Of a DNA stretch of 64,000 nucleotides, positions 58,605-64,000 are shown one piece after another. The notes below the pieces were generated by a model. That model saw nothing but the letters and a program-made list of their open reading frames with translations, was not told the DNA's origin and did no database searches. The stretch spans positions 1 to 64,000 of the forward strand of contig NZ_LMCX01000001.1 of NCBI RefSeq assembly GCF_001425665.1, written 5' to 3'. Position 1 is the first letter of the stretch. Each line of letters begins with the position of its first letter. This stretch comes from Yonghaparkia sp. Root332. GTDB taxonomy: Bacteria; Actinomycetota; Actinomycetes; Actinomycetales; Microbacteriaceae. The position numbers and the translations under genes were made by a program.

Positions 58605-59321
58605 ATGCCCCCCGCTCCCCCCTCCGGCATCGCCGGCGCGCACGGCGCGGAGCGCGACGGTGGAAGCTGGGTGGTGATCCCCCTCTACAACGAGGCGAGC
58701 GTCATCGCCGGCGTCATCGCCGAGCTGCAGGAGGTCTTCCCGCACATCGTCTGCGTGGACGACGGGTCGACGGACGGCTCGGCGGAGGTCGCCGAGGCCG
58801 CCGGCGCCCGCGTCGTGCGGCACCCGTACAACCTCGGCCAGGGCGCGGCCCTCCAGACCGGGATCTCCTACGCGCGCGAGCAGCCGGGCGTCGAGTTCAT
58901 CGTGACCTTCGACGCCGACGGCCAGCACCGGGTCGTCGACGCCGTCGCGATGATCGCCCTCGCCCGCGCGGAGGACGCGGCGATCGTCTTCGGCTCCCGC
59001 TTCCTCGACGACCGCACCCGCCCCGGCCTGCTCAAGAAGGCGGTGCTGAAGACGGCCGTGCGGGTCACCAACCTGACGACCGGGCTGACGCTGACGGATG
59101 CCCACAACGGGCTCCGCGTCATCCGGGTCGACGCCGCCCGCGCCGTCAGCCTCAAGCAGGACCGCATGGCGCACGCGACCGAGATCGTCCTCCAGCTCGG
59201 CCGGACGGGGCTGCCGTACCGCGAGTTCCCCGTCGAGGTGCTCTACACCGACTACTCGCGCGCCAAGGGTCAGTCGCTGCTGAACTCGATCAACATCCTC
59301 GTCGACCTCGTCATCAACTGA
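58605..59321 (+). CDS. GT2 family glycosyltransferase of the DPM/polyprenyl-phosphate type
   Basis: A 238-residue enzyme: SWVVIPLYNEASVIAGVIAE, VCVDDGSTDGSAEVAE, HPYNLGQGAALQTGI, TFDADGQHRVVDAVAM and FGSRFLDDRTRPGLLKK, then a NGLRVIRVDAAR acceptor segment. There are no membrane anchors, and the next gene (DUF2304) has them, a pairing common in GT2-DUF2304 operons. The enzyme likely uses a polyprenyl acceptor. The start at 58605 follows a leaderless-type box; an ATG 9 bp upstream is possible. Confidence 0.88.
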   Translation: MPPAPPSGIAGAHGAERDGGSWVVIPLYNEASVIAGVIAELQEVFPHIVCVDDGSTDGSAEVAEAAGARVVRHPYNLGQGAALQTGISYAREQPGVEFIVTFDADGQHRVVDAVAMIALARAEDAAIVFGSRFLDDRTRPGLLKKAVLKTAVRVTNLTTGLTLTDAHNGLRVIRVDAARAVSLKQDRMAHATEIVLQLGRTGLPYREFPVEVLYTDYSRAKGQSLLNSINILVDLVIN

Positions 59322-59338
59322 GCGGAAGGAGCGACGCC

Positions 59339-59704
59339 ATGTGGTTCCAGATCCTCCTCGTGCTCGCGCTCGTGGGCACCGCGGTGTACCTGCTGAGGTC
59401 CACGCCCAACGCCAAGCACCTCGCCATCCGCCGCCTCGTGGTGTTCCTCGGCCTCGCCGCCGGCGTAGTGGTCGTCGTCGCGCCGGGGGTGCTCACCGGC
59501 ATGGCCCGAGCGGTCGGGATCGGCCGCGGGGCCGACCTGCTCTTCTACGTGGCGATCGTCGCCGGCCTGGTCTACGTCGTCAACGAGTACAAGAGGTCCG
59601 TGCAGCTCGCGCGGGCCAACACGCAGCTGGCGCGCGAGCTCGCGCTCGCGGAGGCCCGGCTGCAGGATCGCATCGCCGAGCTCGAACGAAAGGAACCATC
59701 GTGA
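59339..59704 (+). CDS. DUF2304 family membrane protein
   Basis: A 121-residue protein with three helices (about 3-19, 35-56 and 66-84) and a charged C-terminal coiled coil (RSVQLARANTQLARELALAE and beyond). DUF2304 proteins commonly follow GT2 genes and probably hold the transferase at the membrane. A strong GGAAGGAG ribosome site lies 7 bases before the ATG. The stop codon overlaps the GTG of the next gene (GTGA), so it is coupled to the nucleotide-sugar dehydrogenase. Confidence 0.88.
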   Translation: MWFQILLVLALVGTAVYLLRSTPNAKHLAIRRLVVFLGLAAGVVVVVAPGVLTGMARAVGIGRGADLLFYVAIVAGLVYVVNEYKRSVQLARANTQLARELALAEARLQDRIAELERKEPS

Positions 59705-60996
59705 AGATCGCCGTCATCGCTCTCGGGAAGATCGGCCTGCCCCTCGCCGTGCAGTTCGCGTCGAAGGGTCACGATGTGGTCGGAGTCGACGTCAACCCGG
59801 CGACCGTCGAGGCGGTCAACGCCGGCCGCGAGCCCTTCCCCGGCGAGGCGCACCTGCAGGAGCTTCTGAGCGAGCTCGTCCCCGCGGGGCGCCTGCGCGC
59901 CACGACCGACTACGCCGACGCCGTGCCCGGCGCCGACGCCGTCGTCCTCGTCGTCCCGCTCTTCGTCGACGAGAACGCGGTGCCCGACTTCGGCTGGATG
60001 GACACCGCGACCCGCAGCCTCGCCGCGCACCTCACGCCCGGCACCCTCGTCGCCTACGAGACGACCCTGCCCGTCGGCACGACCCGCACGCGCTGGAAGC
60101 CCATGCTCGAGGAGGGCTCGGGCCTGACCGAGGGCACCGACTTCCACCTCGTGTTCTCGCCCGAGCGCGTGCTCACCGGTCGCGTCTTCGCCGACCTGCG
60201 CAAGTACCCCAAGCTCGTCGGCGGCCTCTCGACCGCGGGCGCCGCGGCGGCGGTCGAGTTCTACGAGTCCGTCCTCGACTTCGACGACCGCCCCGACCTC
60301 GCGCGCGGCAACGGCGTCTGGGATCTCGGCAGCGCCGAGGCGGCCGAGATGGCGAAGCTCGCGGAGACGACCTACCGCGACGTCAACATCGGGCTCGCCA
60401 ACCAGTTCGCGCAGTACGCCGCGACGGCCGGCATCGACATCTACCAGGTCATCGACGCGAGCAACTCGCAGCCGTACAGCCACATCCACCAGCCCGGCAT
60501 CGCCGTCGGCGGCCACTGCATCCCCGTCTACCCGCGGCTCTACCTGTGGAACGACCCCGCGGCCACCGTCGTGCGGGCCGCGCGCGAGGCGAACGCGGGG
60601 ATGCCCGACTACACGGTCGGCCTCCTGGAGGGCGTCCACGGCGATCTCGCCGGGCAGCGCGTCGTCGTGCTCGGCGCCGCCTACCGGGGCGGCGTGAAGG
60701 AGACCGCGTTCTCCGGCGTCTTCCCCGCCGTCGAGGCGCTCCGCGCGCGCGGCGCCGAGGTGCTCGTGCACGACCCGCTGTACACCGACGACGAGCTCGC
60801 GCGCTTCGGCTGGACGCCGTTCCACCTCGGCGAGAGCGTCGATGCCGCGGTCGTCCAAGCCGACCACGCCGAGTACCGCGAGCTGACGCCGAGCGATCTG
60901 CCGGGCATCCGCACCTTCATCGACGGCCGCCGCGTCTCGAGCGCCGACCGCTGGCCCGACGTCGCCTACCGCGTCATCGGCATCGCCCAGGGGTAG
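59701..60996 (+). CDS. UDP-N-acetylglucosamine 6-dehydrogenase, WbpA-like
   Basis: A 431-residue NAD-dependent enzyme oxidising C6 of a UDP-HexNAc to the uronic acid. Motifs: KIAVIALGKIGLPLAVQFAS, ETTLPVGTTR, FSPERVLTGRVFADLRKYPK, EMAKLAETTYRDVNIGLANQ and the catalytic Cys273 in GGHCIPVYPRLY. In many family members the residue after IPV is Asp; here it is Tyr277. The C-terminal domain has VLGAAYRGGVKETAFSG. The GTG overlaps the DUF2304 stop codon (GTGA). It would supply UDP-GlcNAcA to the WbpB-, WbpE-, WbpD-like enzymes encoded just upstream on the other strand. Confidence 0.9.
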   Translation: MKIAVIALGKIGLPLAVQFASKGHDVVGVDVNPATVEAVNAGREPFPGEAHLQELLSELVPAGRLRATTDYADAVPGADAVVLVVPLFVDENAVPDFGWMDTATRSLAAHLTPGTLVAYETTLPVGTTRTRWKPMLEEGSGLTEGTDFHLVFSPERVLTGRVFADLRKYPKLVGGLSTAGAAAAVEFYESVLDFDDRPDLARGNGVWDLGSAEAAEMAKLAETTYRDVNIGLANQFAQYAATAGIDIYQVIDASNSQPYSHIHQPGIAVGGHCIPVYPRLYLWNDPAATVVRAAREANAGMPDYTVGLLEGVHGDLAGQRVVVLGAAYRGGVKETAFSGVFPAVEALRARGAEVLVHDPLYTDDELARFGWTPFHLGESVDAAVVQADHAEYRELTPSDLPGIRTFIDGRRVSSADRWPDVAYRVIGIAQG

Positions 60997-61006
60997 GCGC
61001 CCCACC

Positions 61007-62131
61007 GTGCGGATCGCGCTCGCGACGGGCCTGCTGCCCGTCCCGCCGACGTACTTCGCGCTCCAGCACGGGGCGCGTCTCGCCGGTGAGCACGCCGTGC
61101 GCATGGTCGCCCTCGCCGCCGACGTCCGCGATCCCGCCGTCGGGGTCGAGGTGGATGCCGTGGTCCCCTCGATCGGTCCGTGGCCGGCCCGCATCGCGGC
61201 CGCCCTCACGACCGCGCCGCTGTCGGCGGCGATCCAGGCGCGAAGGATCGCCGCGTTCCGGCCCGACGTCGTGCACCAGCACTTCGCCACGTGGTCGCGG
61301 GGGGCGCTCGACGGCGCGGCGCGCGCGTCGTCGCCGCTCGTGGCGACCCTGCACGGCTACGACGTGTTCGCGCTCGAGCGCTCCGGGGGGTCTCCGCTGC
61401 AGCGCTTCCACCGCCGTAGCGCCGCCGACGCCGCCGCGCGCGCCGACCGGCTCCTCGCGGTGAGCGAGTACCTCGCCGCCCGCGCCGTGGCGGCGGGCTT
61501 CCCGGCCGACCGCCTCGACGTCCACTACCAGGGGGTCGACACCGATCTCTTCACTCCCCGTCCGGGTTCCGCCGAGCGGGGCGCGCCGCGCATCGTCTTC
61601 ATCGGCGCGCTCGCCGAGCGGAAGGGAGTCGACGACCTCCTCGCCGCCTCCATCGCCATCGCACCGACCGCCGAGCACCGCCTCGTCGTGATCGGCGACG
61701 GGCCGCTCGACGCGACGGTCCGCGCGGCGGCGGCACCGCATCCCCACATCGACGTGCTCGGGTCGCTCCCCCGCGATGCCGTGCGGGAGCAGCTGCGCGG
61801 CGCGCGGGCGCTCGTGCTGCCGACCCGCCTGCACGAGGGGCGGCGCGAGGCCGCGGGGCTCGTCCTGCTCGAGGCCCAGGCCTGCGGAGTCCCGGTCATC
61901 GCCTACCGCAGCGGCGGCGCCCCCGAGATGCTCGAGGACGGACGCACCGGCATCGTGGTCGACGAGGACGACGTGCGAGCCCTCGCGGGAGCGGTGTCCG
62001 ACATCATCGGCCTGACCGACCGCGACTGGGGCGAGATGAGCGCCCGGGCGCGCTCGTTCGCGGTCGACCGCCGCAGTCTGACGACGAGCGTCGCGCGACT
62101 CGCCGAGATCTACCGCGAGCTCTCCGGCTGA
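61007..62131 (+). CDS. GT4 family glycosyltransferase
   Basis: A 374-residue retaining enzyme: RIALATGLLPVPPTYFALQH, VHQHFATWSRGALDG, LVATLHGYDVFALERSGG, VSEYLAARAVAAGFPADR, YQGVDTDLFTPR, IVFIGALAERKGVDDLLAA and the donor-binding LHEGRREAAGLVLLEAQACG with Glu-x7-Glu spacing. It lies 10 bp behind the dehydrogenase and completes this plus-strand operon. The GTG at 61007 starts just before the MRIALATG-type opening. The transferred sugar is unknown; uronic acid products made nearby are candidates. Confidence 0.87.
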   Translation: MRIALATGLLPVPPTYFALQHGARLAGEHAVRMVALAADVRDPAVGVEVDAVVPSIGPWPARIAAALTTAPLSAAIQARRIAAFRPDVVHQHFATWSRGALDGAARASSPLVATLHGYDVFALERSGGSPLQRFHRRSAADAAARADRLLAVSEYLAARAVAAGFPADRLDVHYQGVDTDLFTPRPGSAERGAPRIVFIGALAERKGVDDLLAASIAIAPTAEHRLVVIGDGPLDATVRAAAAPHPHIDVLGSLPRDAVREQLRGARALVLPTRLHEGRREAAGLVLLEAQACGVPVIAYRSGGAPEMLEDGRTGIVVDEDDVRALAGAVSDIIGLTDRDWGEMSARARSFAVDRRSLTTSVARLAEIYRELSG

Positions 62132-62149
62132 GCCCGCGGCGGGAGCGCG

Positions 62150-62170
62150 GCGCGGGAGCGGCTCCCGCGC
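62150..62170. terminator. Bidirectional hairpin between convergent genes
   Basis: Nine-bp perfect arms (GCGCGGGAG at 62150-62158, CTCCCGCGC at 62162-62170) with a 3-nt loop lie in the 54-bp gap between the GT4 gene and the CWB2 gene end. Confidence 0.6.
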
Positions 62171-62185
62171 GCCCGCCGCCGTACG

Positions 62186-64000
62186 TCAGCCGCAGGACTT
62201 CAGTCGCGCGACGTTGTCCGAGAGCGACGACGGGCCGCCGAGCAGGGTCACCGAGCTGACGCCCTGCTTCCCCAGCTGGTTCACGATCTCCTTCGGAATG
62301 CAGTCGGTGAGGGCCACGTACATCGGGGCCGCGCCGCGGCTCGCGATGACCGCTCCTCCGAGCGCGTCGGCGAACACGTAGCCGGTCGCGAAGTACGCGC
62401 GATCCGCCGTGGGATAGGCGTCCGCGTTGACCTGCCAGCCGACCAGGAATCGACTGGGCAGGCCGAAGCGGACGACGGCGCTCGAGCCGAGCATCCCGGC
62501 AAGATCCGCCTGGATGCCCGAGGAGACGGAGGAGGTGCCGCCGGCGATCTTCACCTGGGTCACGCCCAGATCGCTGAGCAGCGCCCGCGTATCGGGGTCG
62601 AGACGGGGCTCCCGGCCGTCGACGAGGATGACCGGAGCCGAGGCAGACGCCGCCGCACCGCTCGAGGTCAGAGCGTCGGGGAAGTTCTGGCCCGTGGCGA
62701 TGTACGCCGTGGTCGCGCCCGAGCTCCCGAACGTGGCGCGCGCGATGCTCCGCGACACGACGTACCTGTCCGATCCGGAGATGCGGGTCGTCGGGGCGAT
62801 CTTCGACAGATCGGTCTGGATCGCGGAGGAGACCGAGGAGGGACCGCCCACGATCACGATCCGACCGGGCGACAGGCGCACGATCTCCGCGCGGACGGAC
62901 GTCGGCATGGTCGCCGAGGTCGTCAGCAGGATCGGGCCGTTGCCGGCCACGGCGGCGGGCGCGGCGCTCAGGGCGTCGGGGAACACCATCCCGGTCGCGA
63001 CGTAGACGACGTCGGCGCCCGCGGGGAAGGCGCGCTTGGAGATCTCGACGGCGACCTGGAATCGGTCGGAGCCGGTCAGGCGGTCGACGGCGACGGCCTC
63101 CCATCGTCCGTTCGACACCATGAACTGCTGCGCGGCCGAGACCGATCGCGCACCCCATCGCGCGCGGATCGAGACGCCCGCCGGCGTGGCGGCGGAGACT
63201 CCGAGATTCATCGACCAGGTGCCGTCCGCCGACACGGGGACGCTCTTCGCGACGCCGTTCACGATCGCCTCGATGCGGTGCTGGGGCCCGCCGTTCGCGA
63301 GCGTCCCCGTCAGAAGGGTCGTCGCGCCGAGGCTGGCCCCATCGACCGGCGAGACCAGGACGGGCTTGTCGACCGCGACCGTCGGCTCCCACGCGGAGCC
63401 GTACGCCTTCTGCACCGTGTAGTCGACCGACCGGGTGCTGCGCATCCCGAACAGGAGGGAGATCCGCTGCTCGGGCGGAGTGTCGGCGCACGCCTGCGCC
63501 GCCGTCGTGCCCGCGGGCAGCGGCGACTGGTACAGGCCGAACGCGGTGGCCGACGTGATGCCGACGAGGGAGCTGCCGACGAGCGCGGGGCCGCCGCTGT
63601 CTCCCTGCAGGGCGCACATGCTCGTCGCGATGCCCTCCAGGTCGTACGCCGCCGTTCCCCCGCCCACGCGGTAGAACGAGTCGCCGTACCCCTCCAGGAT
63701 CGTCCCGCAGGTCCATCCCGTCGTGGAACCCGACTTGCAGACGCCGGCGCCGGCGACGGGCACCGTCGTGTCGCGGATGGTCACGGGCGCCGTCGCGAGC
63801 GGAGCGCCCTGGCCGCCGCCCCAGGTGAGCGCCTGGGGCTTCGCCACCCACCCGGACGCGGTCATCGCGACGAGCCCGCTGTCGTACCCGCCGCCGAGCC
63901 TGAAGGAGTTCGAGACGGGCGCGCCGACGGTGATCCGCTGAGTCGCCTGCGGGGAGAGCGAGGGCGCGGCGATCCTGCCCGACTGGTAGGGGCCCGTGAT
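62186..64000 (-). CDS. Secreted CWB2-repeat protein with a trypsin-like serine protease domain (5' end outside window)
   Basis: The visible 604 codons run open to the right edge. The N-terminal part is a chymotrypsin-fold protease of the streptogrisin/alpha-lytic kind: the catalytic aspartate is in GYDSGLVAM (codon 63883-63881) and the serine in CALQGDSGGPALVG; the histidine loop lies beyond position 64000. A beta-rich linker with an Ig-like look (PVDGASLGATTLLTGTLANG) follows. Three CWB2 repeats close the protein, the third with the LTDCIPKE and SCG cysteine pair. The protease is probably wall-bound and exported. An ATG at 63865 is internal to the domain, so it is not the start. Confidence 0.88.
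   Translation of the reverse strand: MTGPYQSGRIAAPSLSPQATQRITVGAPVSNSFRLGGGYDSGLVAMTASGWVAKPQALTWGGGQGAPLATAPVTIRDTTVPVAGAGVCKSGSTTGWTCGTILEGYGDSFYRVGGGTAAYDLEGIATSMCALQGDSGGPALVGSSLVGITSATAFGLYQSPLPAGTTAAQACADTPPEQRISLLFGMRSTRSVDYTVQKAYGSAWEPTVAVDKPVLVSPVDGASLGATTLLTGTLANGGPQHRIEAIVNGVAKSVPVSADGTWSMNLGVSAATPAGVSIRARWGARSVSAAQQFMVSNGRWEAVAVDRLTGSDRFQVAVEISKRAFPAGADVVYVATGMVFPDALSAAPAAVAGNGPILLTTSATMPTSVRAEIVRLSPGRIVIVGGPSSVSSAIQTDLSKIAPTTRISGSDRYVVSRSIARATFGSSGATTAYIATGQNFPDALTSSGAAASASAPVILVDGREPRLDPDTRALLSDLGVTQVKIAGGTSSVSSGIQADLAGMLGSSAVVRFGLPSRFLVGWQVNADAYPTADRAYFATGYVFADALGGAVIASRGAAPMYVALTDCIPKEIVNQLGKQGVSSVTLLGGPSSLSDNVARLKSCG

Noticed and set aside
1-64000. CRISPR arrays, tRNA genes, transposases or phage genes
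   Set aside because: No regularly spaced repeats, no cloverleaf-like sequence in the intergenic gaps and no transposase or integrase motifs were seen.

Overview
This 64 kb window is chromosomal DNA of a high-GC actinobacterium, most likely a member of the Microbacteriaceae. The evidence is GC-rich codon use throughout, a WhiB-family Fe-S regulator, three secreted proteins with cell-wall-binding type 2 (CWB2) repeats, and an order (ahcY, phosphomannomutase, DUF3499, zincin-like protein, DUF5719, giant GT2, whiB2-like gene, manA) that resembles the sahH-manA-pmmA-Rv3258c-Rv3259-whiB2 neighbourhood of Mycobacterium. No tRNA, insertion sequence, prophage or CRISPR array was seen.

Layout. 1-473: the leader and a candidate promoter of a ribosomal RNA operon that runs leftward out of the window, plus the ahcY terminator. 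474-15000: conserved housekeeping and envelope block: ahcY, a TetR regulator divergent from a small membrane protein (with a phased GTAC operator array between them), manB, DUF3499, zincin-like protein, DUF5719, a GT2-membrane fusion, whiB, galE, a CWB2/beta-lactamase-fold protein and manA. 14923-18261: three consecutive related lipoproteins that share a six-cysteine, two-half plan. 18493-22297: an acyl-CoA dehydrogenase and two tandem O-antigen polymerase/ligase-like proteins.

22446-38114 is a polysaccharide locus whose GC content and codon use look somewhat different, and which begins with a broken acyltransferase. It holds a GT2, a pyruvyl transferase, a flippase, a polymerase and a GT4. 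Next comes a tightly coupled operon for UDP-diNAcBac-type sugar synthesis and priming (PglF-, PglE-, PglD- and PglC-like), with a BNR-repeat membrane protein, a low-molecular-weight tyrosine phosphatase and a Wzz/BY-kinase. An LCP ligase and a second galE follow.

38236-62131 is a second surface-glycan region: a GT-C type membrane protein, a DPM-like GT2 with a GtrA flippase, a CWB2 protein, WecB/WbpI-like epimerase, a chain of glycosyltransferases with an ABC exporter, an acyltransferase, and a set resembling WbpA, WbpB, WbpE and WbpD. Together with the epimerase these could make a 2,3-diacetamido-2,3-dideoxy-mannuronic acid donor. 62186-64000 is a third CWB2 protein carrying a trypsin-like protease; it is cut by the right edge.

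Taken together, the window is mostly a cell-envelope glycan factory: precursor enzymes (manA, manB, two galE), two amino-sugar routes, assembly (priming transferase, glycosyltransferases), export (flippase, ABC transporter, GtrA), polymerisation (three Wzy/WaaL-like proteins), length control and phosphorylation (BY-kinase and phosphatase), and attachment to the wall (LCP). Many genes overlap by 1-10 bases in GTGA, ATGA or TGATG junctions, so translational coupling is the rule. Several first genes have a TAnnnT box 6-8 bases before the start codon, a pattern of leaderless transcripts.
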